The notes: generated by a model from the letters alone, not told the origin. Counted from the first letter of the stretch, positions 8,016 through 16,993 are shown. The stretch: DNA of 64,000 bases from Methanocellales archaeon (GCA_030610945.1 JAUWQV010000003.1:1-64000), one strand, 5' to 3'. A program made the numbers and translations.

Positions 8016-8146
8016 AAAAGAAACTCTATGGTATCAATTCCAATCAGATACCACACCCAGAAGGCGGTAGTGTGGAAAATAGCGGTTGTCAGCCGGAGGA
8101 GTCTACAGAACCGGGAATGTTTTTAGTGATGATGTGTGCTTCATAA
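8012..8146 (+). pseudogene. truncated start of the gene after terminase (portal position)
   Basis: A GTG overlaps the terminase stop (GTGA), the standard coupling in phage packaging operons. The frame gives 44 residues (MKKKLYGINSNQIP... ending FLVMMCAS) and stops. In head-tail viruses the next gene is normally the portal protein. The frame ends where a minus-strand HicB begins, so the downstream morphogenesis genes appear to have been lost at this junction. Confidence 0.45.
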
Positions 8147-8353
8147 AAAATGATGACCGAAATGCAAAACGTAATCTTTATAGATTGTTGTCACCTGAAC
8201 TTCTTCTAGTTCCAAGTAAAGCTCGATGGCTTCTTTGATGTTCTCCAAGGCTTCTTTCTTAGTTTTTCCTTGAGAAATACAGCCGGGTAAAGATGGACAC
8301 TCAACGACATACCACCTATCCTCCCCTTCTCTGATCACGACCTTGAACTTCAT
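8141..8353 (-). CDS. HicB-family antitoxin without a HicA partner
   Basis: 70 residues. The HicB fold is visible: MKFKVVIREGEDRWYVVECPSLPG, CISQGKTKKEALENIKEAIELYLE. The usual C-terminal extension is replaced by an unrelated tail (VTTIYKDYVLHFGHHFL) running into the terminase junction. No hicA lies next to it. ATG 8353 has GGTGA upstream and a TATA-like box at 8393-8400 (minus strand); an in-frame ATG at 8377 is less likely. It may be a leftover of a module whose toxin was deleted. Confidence 0.65.
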   Translation of the reverse strand: MKFKVVIREGEDRWYVVECPSLPGCISQGKTKKEALENIKEAIELYLELEEVQVTTIYKDYVLHFGHHFL

Positions 8354-8526
8354 GTTCTCACCTTGGATTACTATCAACTTAATCGGTATTCAATATATAA
8401 GATTACCTATGACACCGTGCCTCCCGTTATCATAAGCCTCTACTATGAATTTTACCGCTCGAGAGGCATGGAAACCCGTGCATCGCATGAAACACCCCCC
8501 CAAATCTCATCTAATTACGTGGAGCG

Positions 8527-8668
8527 GCGAAAGTAATAACGTCTCAATGAACAAAGTTATAAGGTGTGGGTTGGAGGAAGAAAGATGGCATATGGGATGA
8601 CATACAAATTATCACCGTCGTCGATAAACCTCATGTTGGATTGCCCCAGGTGCTTCTGGCGCATCTAA
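8527..8668 (+). pseudogene. duplicated 5' end of the PD-(D/E)XK nuclease gene
   Basis: 8527-8662 matches 9275-9404, the promoter-side sequence and first 22 codons of the nuclease gene; the coding part is 65 of 66 identical. The copy still has its ATG (8597) and reads MTYKLSPSSINLMLDCPRCF before the match breaks at 8662 and the frame stops at 8666-8668. The HicBA pair lies between the two copies, with the HicA stop only 11 bp from the break. Confidence 0.85.
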
Positions 8669-8672
8669 ATCT

Positions 8673-8918
8673 TCATTTTCCTTTGTACCTTGAGTATAGC
8701 TCCAAAAATTCCCCTAGGCTTATTTCCAAATCTTCTCTGATTATTTTACGCAGAAGTCCTTTAGGTATCTCCTTGTTTCCATGCACGGGGACAGTGGTCG
8801 CCCTTCCGTCTTCTGATCTCAATCGTACATGAGAACCCTTCGTTCTGGTAACCCTAAAGCCCATGGTCTCCAAAAACTTTACGAGCTCTCTACCTTTGAT
8901 TACGGGAAGCTTAGGCAT
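8673..8918 (-). CDS. hicA: HicA-family mRNA interferase toxin
   Basis: 81 residues, a dsRNA-binding-like fold with the catalytic His in TKGSHVRLRSEDGRATTVPVHGNKEIPKGLLRKII, the strict HicA pattern (GSH...PvH...G.L..I). HicA cleaves mRNA until bound by HicB. It follows hicB and overlaps it by 8 bp. The C-terminus (LEFLELYSRYKGK-like) is complete. Confidence 0.92.
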   Translation of the reverse strand: MPKLPVIKGRELVKFLETMGFRVTRTKGSHVRLRSEDGRATTVPVHGNKEIPKGLLRKIIREDLEISLGEFLELYSRYKGK

Positions 8919-9132
8919 TTTGAGCTACTTCCAGTTCTCTAAATCCCACAAACTTGTTGAGATCTTCGACCTTTGTCTCCTCGAGGCACATCTCTATAAC
9001 TTCCCTTATATTCTCCAGTGCCTCATCTACGGTTTCGCCGTAAGAATGACAGCCCTTAAACAGCGGACAGCTTACTATGTAGTATCCATCCTCATCCAGC
9101 TCGACGATTATGGGCAGGTGTAATTTTTCCAT
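8911..9132 (-). CDS. hicB: HicB-family antitoxin
   Basis: 73 residues with the HicB core: PIIVELDEDGYYIVSCPLFKGCHSYGETVDEALENIREVIEMCLEE, followed by a short acidic/polar end. There is no separate DNA-binding domain, so any operator binding would come from the complex. The ATG at 9132 lies about 25 bp from a minus-strand TATA (9154-9160), favouring a leaderless start; a TTG at 9147 is in frame but less likely. First gene of the hicB-hicA operon. Confidence 0.9.
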   Translation of the reverse strand: MEKLHLPIIVELDEDGYYIVSCPLFKGCHSYGETVDEALENIREVIEMCLEETKVEDLNKFVGFRELEVAQNA

Positions 9133-9153
9133 TTTTGATACCTTCAATTTGAT

Positions 9154-9201
9154 GTATAAGTCTCGTATATTAAAGACGTTTCGCCTAACAACTTATATAC
9201 G
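9154..9201 (-). promoter_or_regulatory. hicBA promoter with inverted repeat
   Basis: Minus-strand TATA at 9154-9160. Just upstream CGTATAT (9164-9170) and ATATACG (9195-9201) form a perfect 7-bp inverted repeat with a 24-bp spacer. The right arm is itself TATA-like for rightward transcription toward the nuclease gene, so the site may control both directions. Inferred from position. Confidence 0.4.
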
Positions 9202-9338
9202 AACCTCATAAAAAGATTCTTACTAAAAATTTAAAGCTAAACTTGTCTTAATCTACTCATCGACCTGATTGGTAGCGAAAGTAATAAAGCCGAATGAACA
9301 GAGTTATAAGATGTGGGTTAGGGGAAGTAGGAAGAAAG

Positions 9339-10004
9339 ATGACATACAAATTATCACCGTCGTCGATAAATCTCATGTTGGATTGCCCCAGGTGCTTCTG
9401 GCGCCAGATGGTTCAAAAGATTAGGAGACCATCAGGTCCATTTCCGTCTCTGCCCAGCGGCATGGATAAAATCCTCAAGGAACATTTTGACAGGTTTATG
9501 GAAAGAGGGGGATTCCCTCCCGAGTTAAGAGAGCAAGATGGTATTGATGGCTGCTCTTTGTTCAATGATAAAGAAAAACTGGAGATTTGGAGGAACAATT
9601 TTAGGGGCATCCAATACCTGGATGAAGAATCCGGAGTCCTGCTAAGAGGAGCGGTAGACAACATCCTGGTCAAGGGAGAGAAACTAATAGTCCTTGACTA
9701 CAAGACAAGAGGATATCCCCTGAAAGATAACACCCATGAGTACTATCAAACTCAAATGGACCTCTATAACTTACTGCTGAGGAAAAACGGCTACCAAACA
9801 GAAGATTATGCTTATCTGTTATTCTACTATCCAAACCAGGTTACCGAGACCGGAGAAGTGATTTTCGACACAAAACTGATTAAACTGCCAACAGATCCGG
9901 AAAGCGGAGAGGAGATATTCAAAAAAGCCATAGCACTTTTGCAACTGGAAGAGCCGCCTGAGCCCGATCCGGATTGTGCGTTCTGCATGTTTAGGGGAGA
10001 TTGA
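9339..10004 (+). CDS. PD-(D/E)XK nuclease-like protein with paired cysteines
   Basis: 221 residues. LSPSSINLMLDCPRCFW at the start, a nuclease core with GAVDNILVKGEKLIVLDYKTRG (about 107-128: the Asp and D-x-K of PD-(D/E)XK) and a Q-x3-Y motif (QMDLYNLLL), then PDPDCAFCMFRGD at the end. The N-terminal CPRC and C-terminal CAFC pairs could hold an Fe-S cluster as in Cas4/AddB-type nucleases. No cas gene is near. ATG 9339 is preferred over 9294 because the 8597 copy conserves it while its upstream reading is out of frame. Confidence 0.75.
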   Translation: MTYKLSPSSINLMLDCPRCFWRQMVQKIRRPSGPFPSLPSGMDKILKEHFDRFMERGGFPPELREQDGIDGCSLFNDKEKLEIWRNNFRGIQYLDEESGVLLRGAVDNILVKGEKLIVLDYKTRGYPLKDNTHEYYQTQMDLYNLLLRKNGYQTEDYAYLLFYYPNQVTETGEVIFDTKLIKLPTDPESGEEIFKKAIALLQLEEPPEPDPDCAFCMFRGD

Positions 10005-10009
10005 AGTCG

Positions 10010-10387
10010 TTAACCAGACTTCCACAGTCCATGAACGTTGCAGTATTCTCGTGCGACGATCTTGTTGGCGCTTACCTTGAATTCAACTTCTGGCGCATCT
10101 CCCGGGTTCAGGAATTTTCTGTAAACGTTTCCGTCTGCGATGATTTCGATCCACTCGATGTAATGCGCATCTTCCATTGGATGTGGAACTGAGCCGACTT
10201 TTACTTTTATTGCGGAGTTCGTCTTTTCAATGACCGGCACGTGCTTTTCCTTGCCGACGTCTTCCGTCTTCTCTCCTAGCAATTCCATCGGCTGGCCGCA
10301 ACAAACGAGTTCTCCTTTTCCAGCGTGCAAAACCTCGACAATGTTTCCACAGACATTGCATTTGTAAATCTGTTTTAGTTCGGTCAT
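10010..10387 (-). CDS. dfx: desulfoferrodoxin (superoxide reductase)
   Basis: 125 residues. The N-terminal desulforedoxin domain has CNVC and CC (about 10-13 and 29-30) for the FeS4 centre. The catalytic domain has [12 protein letters not shown]-x3-HYI and EYCNVHGLW, supplying the His4Cys iron site and the Glu-Lys-His surface motif. It reduces superoxide to peroxide in the cytosol without releasing oxygen. It lies 15 bp after rubrerythrin, which removes the peroxide: a two-gene oxygen-defence operon. Confidence 0.95.
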   Translation of the reverse strand: MTELKQIYKCNVCGNIVEVLHAGKGELVCCGQPMELLGEKTEDVGKEKHVPVIEKTNSAIKVKVGSVPHPMEDAHYIEWIEIIADGNVYRKFLNPGDAPEVEFKVSANKIVAREYCNVHGLWKSG

Positions 10388-10402
10388 GTTTTACCCATTA
10401 AT

Positions 10403-10987
10403 TCAGTATTCCTCACATTTAACCTGATAAAAGCTTCTTGCATGACTGCAACCGGGGCATCTCTCTGGCGGTTCTGTTCCAAAATGAACATATCCACATT
10501 CCCGGCATACCCAGTAAACTTCCTTCGCCTTTTTGAAAACCGTACCGGCTTCGACCTCTTTTAGTAATTTTTTATATCTTTCTTCATGATGTTCTTCTGC
10601 CCTGGCAATTGCCCGCAATCTACTGGCAATTTCAGGAAGACTTTCCTTTTCGGCAGTATCAGCAAATTCAGGATACATCGTTGTATGCTCATAATTCTCT
10701 CCGGCGATGGCAGCTCTTAGATTCTCGGCAGTGCTACCAAGGATTGTTGGTGCTGTCACCTCAACATTAATTTCATCTAAATTTTCACCACTTTTCTTCT
10801 TCAACTCATTAATTAACTTAAATAGCCAACTGGCATGCTCCTTTTCATTTTCGGCTGAAATAAGAAAAACCTCGGCAATCTGTTCAAATCCTTCTTTCCT
10901 GGCAATCTTGGAATAGAAAGTGTATCTATTCCTTGCCTGGCTTTCGCCAATAAATGCCTTCGTTAGATTTTCGATTGTGCTTTTCAT
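10403..10987 (-). CDS. rbr: rubrerythrin
   Basis: 194 residues. A ferritin-like four-helix domain with the two E-x2-H di-iron signatures ([10 protein letters not shown] near 46-55 and [11 protein letters not shown] near 128-138) and a C-terminal rubredoxin domain with CREC...CPGC. It reduces hydrogen peroxide using electrons passed through the rubredoxin centre. First gene of the pair with superoxide reductase. Full length for the classic 190-residue form. Confidence 0.95.
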   Translation of the reverse strand: MKSTIENLTKAFIGESQARNRYTFYSKIARKEGFEQIAEVFLISAENEKEHASWLFKLINELKKKSGENLDEINVEVTAPTILGSTAENLRAAIAGENYEHTTMYPEFADTAEKESLPEIASRLRAIARAEEHHEERYKKLLKEVEAGTVFKKAKEVYWVCRECGYVHFGTEPPERCPGCSHARSFYQVKCEEY

Positions 10988-11172
10988 AGTTCCTGCACCC
11001 TATAATAATTATAGATTGGACCTTTTATATGTTATCGTCTTTTAAATCCTCAAAACCCAAGTTATTATATGTGATGAATGAGAAGATATATCCCGCCTTA
11101 GTGCTATTGCTCTAATCGTCATTTCATCATAATCATACTGCACTAATCGAGAATTATGGAGGAACTGCAAGC

Positions 11173-12399
11173 GTGAAAAAACCCTGCGTGAACATCGGCA
11201 TGATAGGCCATGTAGACCATGGCAAAACCACACTGGTCAAAGCCATATCAGGCACCTGGACTGATAGGCACAGCGAGGAATTAAAGAGGGGCATCTCGAT
11301 ACGCCTGGGCTATGCAGATGTCACGTTCCGCAAATGCCCCAAGTGCAAGGAGCCGGATTGTTATACGACTAAGGAAAAGTGCCCGCACTGCAGCGCAGAA
11401 ACAGAAGAACTGAGAACTATATCTTTTGTCGATGCACCAGGACATGAAACGCTGATGGCAACGATGTTGTCAGGAGCTGCTATCATGGAGGGTGCCGTGC
11501 TCGTAATCGCTGCAACAGAGCCCTGCCCGCAGCCACAAACCAAGGAGCATTTGATGGCACTGAATATAATCGGCATCAAAAACATCGTAATCGTTCAAAA
11601 TAAGATTGACCTTGTATCAAAAGAAGAAGCCATTAAGCACTATCACCAGATTAAAGAATTTATAAACGGCACCATTGCAGAAAGCGCATCCATCGTACCG
11701 ATTTCAGCGCAACAGGGCACGAACATCGATATATTAATCAAAACAATTGAAGAAAAAATTCCCGCGCCAAAACATGACCTGGACAAACCCGCGCAAATGC
11801 TCATTGCACGCTCGTTTGATATCAACAAGCCCGGCACACCGCCAGATAAAATCCTTGGCGGAGTCATTGGCGGAACACTAAGCCATGGACGCCTAAGGGC
11901 CAAAGACCAGCTAGAAATCAAGCCTGGCAGGAAAGTAGATTTTGAGGGAAAAACGAAGTGGGAACCGATTAACACCGAGATTACGACGATAATAGCGGGA
12001 AATAAGAACGTAAAAGAGGCTACACCAGGCGGCTTGTTAGGAGTTGCAACCACTTTGGACCCGGCGATGACAAAAAGCGATACACTGGCAGGGCAGGTAG
12101 CAGGCCACCCGGATACACTCCCGCCAGTCTGGGAGAGCTACACCATGGACATGCAATTGCTCGAAAGGATTGTGGGCGCCACGGATGAAGCAGAGGTTGA
12201 GCCAATCAAGACAAGTGAGCCCCTAATGCTCACTGTGGGAACTGCCACAACCATAGGCATCGTTTCCTCTGCGAGGGGAAGCGAAGCCGAGGTCAAATTG
12301 AAGCGCCCAGTGTGTGCAAAGGTCGGCTCAAGGATTGCTATTAGCAGGCGAATCGGTGCCAGGTGGCGCCTCATAGGGGTAGGTGTACTAAAGGGATGA
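11173..12399 (+). CDS. eif2g: translation initiation factor aIF2 subunit gamma
   Basis: 408 residues. G1 GHVDHGKTT at about 12-20, a zinc knuckle CPKC...CPHC (about 56-77), G3 DAPGHE, G4 NKID, then two beta-barrel domains. It delivers initiator Met-tRNA to the small subunit with the alpha and beta subunits. GTG start at 11173. First gene of a long operon; its TGA overlaps the ATG of the PIN gene. Confidence 0.97.
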   Translation: MKKPCVNIGMIGHVDHGKTTLVKAISGTWTDRHSEELKRGISIRLGYADVTFRKCPKCKEPDCYTTKEKCPHCSAETEELRTISFVDAPGHETLMATMLSGAAIMEGAVLVIAATEPCPQPQTKEHLMALNIIGIKNIVIVQNKIDLVSKEEAIKHYHQIKEFINGTIAESASIVPISAQQGTNIDILIKTIEEKIPAPKHDLDKPAQMLIARSFDINKPGTPPDKILGGVIGGTLSHGRLRAKDQLEIKPGRKVDFEGKTKWEPINTEITTIIAGNKNVKEATPGGLLGVATTLDPAMTKSDTLAGQVAGHPDTLPPVWESYTMDMQLLERIVGATDEAEVEPIKTSEPLMLTVGTATTIGIVSSARGSEAEVKLKRPVCAKVGSRIAISRRIGARWRLIGVGVLKG

Positions 12400-12761
12400 A
12401 GGTGATCCTCGACGCCAACGCGTTGATGATTCCAGGGCAGTTCGGCGTTGACATATTCGGCGAACTCGAAAGACTGGGCTACAACCAATATATAGTGCCA
12501 AGGCCAGTCATTAAAGAGCTGGAAATACTGCAAGCGCGTGCAAAGGGCAAAGACAAAATCGCAGCATCCATCGCCTTATCACTTACATCACGATGCAAAA
12601 TCGTTGAAAGCAATAAGAAGGCTGATGATGCAATCATCCAAATAGTAAAGGATATGAACGTTGCCGCCTTCACAAATGATGCAGCGTTAAAGAAACGATT
12701 AAAGGAGAATGGCATAACCACTATACATTTGCGTCAGAAAAAACGGCTGAGTATGGGTTAG
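12396..12761 (+). CDS. PIN-domain protein (Fcf1/Utp24-like), likely rRNA-processing nuclease
   Basis: 121 residues. PIN acidic residues are visible: LDANALMIP at the start, E in [14 protein letters not shown], and [11 protein letters not shown] near the end. This gene stands between aIF2-gamma and rpoE in many euryarchaea and is related to the Fcf1/Utp24 endonucleases of small-subunit rRNA maturation. The ATG overlaps the upstream TGA; a longer frame from 12363 lies in aIF2-gamma. It is unlike VapC toxins in having no antitoxin partner. Confidence 0.8.
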   Translation: MKVILDANALMIPGQFGVDIFGELERLGYNQYIVPRPVIKELEILQARAKGKDKIAASIALSLTSRCKIVESNKKADDAIIQIVKDMNVAAFTNDAALKKRLKENGITTIHLRQKKRLSMG

Positions 12762-12796
12762 AAATAAATAGTGTCATGATAGGATAGGGGGCTTGT

Positions 12797-13366
12797 ATGT
12801 ACAAAGAGATGAGGCTTATCGATACGGTTAGAATACCTCCAGAGAAACTGGGCAGCAAAACAGAAGAGGTTATTAAAGAGGTACTTGAGGAGAAATTAGA
12901 GGGCAGAGTGGACAAAACGCTCGGCACCATTGTAGCAGTGACAAAGGTCGTGAATACTGAAGGAGGGCGCATTCTTCCAGGAGATGGCGGAGTATATTAT
13001 ACTGCAACATTTGACGCACTCGTATACATACCTGGGATGCAGGAAATTATAGAAGGAGATATCGTGGAAGTTGCCGAGTTTGGTGCATTTGTCTGCCTTG
13101 GTCCTTTGGATGGCTTGCTTCACGTCAGCCAAATCACTGATGATTATATATCATACGACGGAAAAAACGCAAGACTGATTGGCAAGGAAAGCGGCAGGTC
13201 CTTAGCTGAAGGCGACAGCCTCAGGGCGAGAATCGTGGCAGTCAGCCTAAACGAGCGCGAGCCGAGAGAGAGCAAGATTGGATTGACCATGCGCCAGACC
13301 GGATTGGGCAAACTCGAGTGGCTTGAGGAGATGCGCCAGAAAGAATTAGATGGAGAAGCAAAATGA
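12797..13366 (+). CDS. rpoE1: RNA polymerase subunit Rpo7 (E')
   Basis: 189 residues: N-terminal RNP-like tip domain, then an S1-type OB fold (EGDIVEVAEFGAFVCLGPLDGLLHVSQI). With Rpo4 it forms the polymerase stalk that binds emerging RNA. ATG at 12797. Its last codons overlap the Spt4 ATG (ATGA), so the two are translated together. Confidence 0.95.
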   Translation: MYKEMRLIDTVRIPPEKLGSKTEEVIKEVLEEKLEGRVDKTLGTIVAVTKVVNTEGGRILPGDGGVYYTATFDALVYIPGMQEIIEGDIVEVAEFGAFVCLGPLDGLLHVSQITDDYISYDGKNARLIGKESGRSLAEGDSLRARIVAVSLNEREPRESKIGLTMRQTGLGKLEWLEEMRQKELDGEAK

Positions 13367-13545
13367 CGGATAAAGCCTGTAAGGAATGCCACAAAATTAT
13401 AAAAGGCACCACATGTGTGTGCGGCTCCAACAAGACAACCACTGACTGGGCAGGATACGTCATTATCATCAACCCGGAAAAGTCAGAGATTGCGAAAAAG
13501 ATGGACATTACCAAAGCAGGCAAATATGCATTGAAGGTACGATAA
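13363..13545 (+). CDS. spt4: transcription elongation factor Spt4 (RpoE'')
   Basis: 60 residues with a four-cysteine zinc knuckle: C-x2-C (CKEC, about 5-8) and C-x-C (TCVCGS, about 17-20). It is the small partner of Spt5, which clamps RNA polymerase for processivity. Its position after rpoE1 is conserved across archaea. Normal length. Confidence 0.93.
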   Translation: MTDKACKECHKIIKGTTCVCGSNKTTTDWAGYVIIINPEKSEIAKKMDITKAGKYALKVR

Positions 13546-13546
13546 C

Positions 13547-14089
13547 GTGACATTACGCCTACCGGAAAAACTGCGGGAAGAGCTAAAAAAGCCGTTCGGC
13601 ACCCTTTACAGGGGCAATGAAACGGCGTGCATAGAAGATGCGAAGCGTGATTTTGAATCCCCCGCCAAACTAATCTCTGTCGGTGATGTCGTGACGTTTT
13701 ACCTGATCAAATCAGGCACAATTCCTGACATCGCCATCGTAGATGGAATGGTCATGCGAAAGCCTGCCCCAAAGGAAATGATTGAAGGTACAAAAGTGCC
13801 CGAATTCACCATGACAACGGCCATCAATCCAGCCGGAAAAATCACAGAAGAACTGGTTCGTACAATACAGGATGCTATGAAATCAGACAGGCCCACCAGG
13901 ATCTTCGTCCAGGGAGAAGAGGATCTTGCCACTTTGCCCGCGATTATCCTTGCTCCACAGTCATCTGTCGTTATATACGGGCAGCCGAATGAGGGAGTAG
14001 TAGTGGTAAATGTCACGAGCGCTAAGAAAGACGAAACAAGAGCATTACTCCAACAAATGGAGGGAAATTCATGGAAATCGAAATTATAG
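13547..14089 (+). CDS. GTP-dependent dephospho-CoA kinase (DUF359 family)
   Basis: 180 residues matching the archaeal DUF359 family, shown in Thermococcus to phosphorylate dephospho-CoA with GTP, the last step of CoA synthesis. Typical segments: FGTLYRG, SVGDVVTFYL, IVDGMVMRKP, TTAINPAGKIT, RIFVQGEEDLATLPAI and VIYGQPNEGVVVV. GTG start one base after the Spt4 stop. Its 3' end overlaps the eS24 gene by 19 bp. Confidence 0.88.
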   Translation: MTLRLPEKLREELKKPFGTLYRGNETACIEDAKRDFESPAKLISVGDVVTFYLIKSGTIPDIAIVDGMVMRKPAPKEMIEGTKVPEFTMTTAINPAGKITEELVRTIQDAMKSDRPTRIFVQGEEDLATLPAIILAPQSSVVIYGQPNEGVVVVNVTSAKKDETRALLQQMEGNSWKSKL

Positions 14090-14697
14090 AAAAAAAGATG
14101 AATCCATTGTTAAAAAGACAAGAGATATGGTTTAACGTACATCACAAAGGGGCTACACCCGCCAGAGATGATGTAAAAAATAAATTGACTGCCATGCTGA
14201 ATGCAAAGCCAGAATTGGTAATTATCGAACGAATGAGAAGTGAGTTTGGCATAAGAAAGACACGAGGCTATGCGAAGATATACAAGTCCAAAAAAGAGCT
14301 TGACGATATCGAGCGCGCCCACATAGTCCAGCGCAATGCCCCAAAGGTAAAGGAGGCACCTAAAGAGGTCGAGAAGGCGCCTGAAGAGGCAAAGCCGAAA
14401 GAGGAAAAAGTCGAGGCACCCAAGGAAGAAGTTGCCAAAGTAGAAAAGCCAGAGGAGGCGAAGGCAACTGAAGATGTGAAGCCGGAGAAGCCAGAGGGGG
14501 ACAAGGAAGAAGCGGAAGTAGTTGAAAAGGCAAAGGCCGAAGAAGTCAAGGAAGAGGCTAAAAAGCCAGAAGAGGAAAAGAAAGAGAAAGCAGAGGAAGT
14601 CAAGGGAGAGGCTGAGGCCCCTAAAGAGGAAGTCGCCAAAGTAGAAGAGCCGAAAGAGGAGACTGCTAAAGCAGAATCCAAGGGAGACAAAACATGA
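14071..14697 (+). CDS. rps24e: ribosomal protein eS24 with a long charged C-terminal tail
   Basis: 208 residues. The first 90 or so are a normal eS24 ([44 protein letters not shown]). After about residue 92 follows a low-complexity tail of some 115 residues made of Lys, Glu, Ala, Pro and Val in loose repeats ([16 protein letters not shown]). Archaeal eS24 is normally about 100 residues. The tail stays in one frame and stops just before eS31 begins, so it is a real extension or a recent expansion. Confidence 0.9.
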   Translation: MEIEIIEKKMNPLLKRQEIWFNVHHKGATPARDDVKNKLTAMLNAKPELVIIERMRSEFGIRKTRGYAKIYKSKKELDDIERAHIVQRNAPKVKEAPKEVEKAPEEAKPKEEKVEAPKEEVAKVEKPEEAKATEDVKPEKPEGDKEEAEVVEKAKAEEVKEEAKKPEEEKKEKAEEVKGEAEAPKEEVAKVEEPKEETAKAESKGDKT

Positions 14698-14876
14698 TTA
14701 GCAAGTATTACGAAATCAGCGGTGATGCCATAAAAAGGAATAGACATGCATGCCCGCGCTGCGGCGCCGGCGTTTTTTTAGCCGATCACGGCGACCGCTT
14801 GTCATGTGGCAAGTGTGGTTATTCGGAGTTTAAGTCCAAAAAACCCGAAGTTGTGCCCGATGCGCAGAAAGAGTAA
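14694..14876 (+). CDS. rps27ae: ribosomal protein eS31 (S27ae)
   Basis: 60 residues with a CPRC...CGKC zinc ribbon (about 20-23 and 38-41). It belongs to the small subunit near the decoding-site beak. ATG overlaps the eS24 stop (ATGA). It lacks the ubiquitin fusion of eukaryotes, as expected in archaea. Its end overlaps the Kae1 start by 17 bp. Confidence 0.93.
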   Translation: MISKYYEISGDAIKRNRHACPRCGAGVFLADHGDRLSCGKCGYSEFKSKKPEVVPDAQKE

Positions 14877-15849
14877 ATGTGTTTTAGGAATAGAAGGGAC
14901 GGCGTGGAATCTGAGCGCCGCCATCGTGGACCAAAGTAGAGTCATCGCCAGTGCTGAGTCATCTTATCACCCTGTGGAGGGAGGATTGCATCCAAGAGCG
15001 GCTGCCCAGCATCATGCCACCCATATGGAACAAGTGATTCACGATGTTTTGGCCAAGGGTAAAAAAAACAATGCCAAGATATCCGCTGTCGCATTTTCCA
15101 TCGGCCCCGGATTCGGCCCGTGTCTCAGAACCGTAGCCACGGCTGCGAGGGCGCTCTCGCTGTCCATGAACGTTCCGCTGATAGGTGTCAATCACTGCAT
15201 AGCACATATTGAAATTGGCAGATGGCTCTGCAACGTGGCAGACCCGGTAATACTCTACGTGAGCGGAGCAAACTCCCAGGTGTTATCATACAGGAATGGC
15301 AAATACAGGATCTTCGGCGAGACGCTGGATATAGGAATCGGCAATGCGCTTGACAAATTCGGGCGATATGCCGGCTTACAGCATCCGGGAGGCCCAAAAA
15401 TAGAAGAGATTGCAAGAAAGGCGAAGTGCTACATGCCATTGCCATATGTGGTCAAGGGCATGGACTTCTCGTTTTCAGGATTAACCACAGCAGCGAAAGA
15501 TGCTTTGGCGCATGCACCTTTAGAAGATGTTTGCCATTCATTCCAGGAGACGGCATTCGCCATGCTTGTAGAGGTAACAGAGAGGGCACTGGCACACACG
15601 GGAAAGAAAGACATCTTGCTGGCAGGGGGAGTTGGCGCAAACTCCAGATTGATGGAGATGTTGAATACAATGTGCCAGGACAGGAGTGCAAAATTCTTTG
15701 CTCCGGACAAAGCGTATATGAAGGACAACGGTGCCATGATTGCGTACACTGGATTGCTCATGCTGGAGAGCGGAGCAGTTCTTTCCGTAGAGGATTCTGC
15801 AGTTCGACCCAATTACAGGCCCGATGAGGTGGAGGTCACATGGAGATGA
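14860..15849 (+). CDS. kae1: KEOPS complex catalytic subunit Kae1 (tRNA t6A threonylcarbamoyltransferase)
   Basis: 329 residues, ASKHA fold. The metal-binding H-x3-H is in [11 protein letters not shown] (about 110-120). Nucleotide-binding segments include [29 protein letters not shown] and [12 protein letters not shown]. With Bud32, Pcc1 and Cgi121 it transfers threonylcarbamoyl to A37 of ANN-decoding tRNAs. The ATG at 14860, inside the eS31 gene, is chosen because the family begins within ten residues of VLGIEGTAW. Kae1 and Bud32 are separate genes here; in several methanogens they are fused. Confidence 0.95.
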   Translation: MRRKSKCVLGIEGTAWNLSAAIVDQSRVIASAESSYHPVEGGLHPRAAAQHHATHMEQVIHDVLAKGKKNNAKISAVAFSIGPGFGPCLRTVATAARALSLSMNVPLIGVNHCIAHIEIGRWLCNVADPVILYVSGANSQVLSYRNGKYRIFGETLDIGIGNALDKFGRYAGLQHPGGPKIEEIARKAKCYMPLPYVVKGMDFSFSGLTTAAKDALAHAPLEDVCHSFQETAFAMLVEVTERALAHTGKKDILLAGGVGANSRLMEMLNTMCQDRSAKFFAPDKAYMKDNGAMIAYTGLLMLESGAVLSVEDSAVRPNYRPDEVEVTWR

Positions 15850-16439
15850 AAAGAGTAATGCTAACAAGCGGAGCCGAAGCAACGATTGAACTGCGCGACG
15901 GCATTATCCTAAAAAGCAGGGCCCCCAAGCGGTACAGGCTGAAAGAAATAGACGAGCGCCTCCGCAGGGAAAGGACGAAGATTGAAGCCAAATTAATCGC
16001 TGAGGCGCGCAAATCAGGTGTTCCAACGCCCATCATATACGACGTGATGAACTGCGAGATACAAATGGAATACATCGACGGTGTACAGTTGAAGCATGTA
16101 CTGGATGCAAATCTCAGCGAGCGCATTGGTGAGCTTGTAGGCCTCCTTCACACAGCCGGCATCATTCACGGAGACCTTACAACATCAAACATGATTTTAG
16201 CAGGAGAGCGCATTTACTTAATTGACTTTGGGCTGGCATATTTTGATCAAAGCACCGAGGCAAGGGGCGTGGATGTGCATGTGCTCTTCCAGACGTTTGA
16301 GAGCACGCATGGAGGGCATGAAACATTAATCAAGGCGTTCACCAGAGGGTATAGAAAGACGTTTAAAGATGCGGACGATGTCTTACAAAGAGTAAAAGAA
16401 ATTGAGAGCAGAGGCAGATACAGGACTGAGAGGCTATGA
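15840..16439 (+). CDS. bud32: KEOPS complex kinase/ATPase Bud32
   Basis: 199 residues, a minimal protein kinase fold. It has the ATP-site Lys region (IILKSRAPKRYRL), HGDLTTSNM as catalytic loop and DFGLA as the metal-binding motif. It acts as an ATPase that supports Kae1 activity. It overlaps kae1 by 10 bp and the next gene by 4 bp. The basic C-terminal tail (RGRYRTERL) is typical. Confidence 0.94.
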   Translation: MEMKRVMLTSGAEATIELRDGIILKSRAPKRYRLKEIDERLRRERTKIEAKLIAEARKSGVPTPIIYDVMNCEIQMEYIDGVQLKHVLDANLSERIGELVGLLHTAGIIHGDLTTSNMILAGERIYLIDFGLAYFDQSTEARGVDVHVLFQTFESTHGGHETLIKAFTRGYRKTFKDADDVLQRVKEIESRGRYRTERL

Positions 16440-16993
16440 AGACCGTCTATTTTGTGACCGGCAACATGGGAAAAGTGAAAGAGGCGAAGGCCTTGGGCAA
16501 GGAGTTCAACATAGAAATTCAGCAGATTGAATATGAATATCCTGAATTGCAGTCGGATGACCTGGATATAATAGCAAAATACGGTGCAGAGTGTGCCTCC
16601 AGGGCATTGAACAAGGCAGTCATTGTAGAGGACGCTGGACTGTTTATCTCCGCTTTAAGGGAATTTCCTGGCCCCTATTCGGCGTACGTGTTCAAAACTA
16701 TTGGGAATGAGGGAATATTGCAATTAATGGCTAATCAAAAGGATAGGAGAGCAGATTTTAAGTCAGCAGTCGGATACTGCGAGCCCGGCGGAGAGGCAAT
16801 TATATTCACTGGCACTGTCAGGGGCGAGATTGCACATGAAACCAGGGGAGAGCATGGCTTTGGGTATGACCCAATATTTCTTTACGATGACAGGACGTTT
16901 GGAGAACTGGGCATAGGGGGAAAAAATAAAGTATCGCACAGGTATAAGGCACTGAAGAAGTTTGTGGAATGGATTGGCACAAAAGATATTTAA
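16436..16993 (+). CDS. rdgB: XTP/dITP pyrophosphatase (Ham1/RdgB family)
   Basis: 185 residues. VTGNMGKVKEAKAL at the N-terminus binds the triphosphate. VEDAGLFISALREFPGPYSAYV and GEHGFGYDPIF are the family's catalytic and base-recognition motifs. It removes non-canonical purine triphosphates (XTP, ITP, dITP). Coupled to bud32 by an ATGA overlap, an arrangement common in archaea. Confidence 0.93.
   Translation: MKTVYFVTGNMGKVKEAKALGKEFNIEIQQIEYEYPELQSDDLDIIAKYGAECASRALNKAVIVEDAGLFISALREFPGPYSAYVFKTIGNEGILQLMANQKDRRADFKSAVGYCEPGGEAIIFTGTVRGEIAHETRGEHGFGYDPIFLYDDRTFGELGIGGKNKVSHRYKALKKFVEWIGTKDI

Noticed and set aside
12396-12761. VapC toxin
   Set aside because: PIN fold, but no VapB partner and a conserved housekeeping position after aIF2-gamma.
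14268-14747. 159-residue minus-strand ORF opposite eS24
   Set aside because: It is a Ser/Ala-rich shadow of the repetitive Lys/Glu tail on the other strand.
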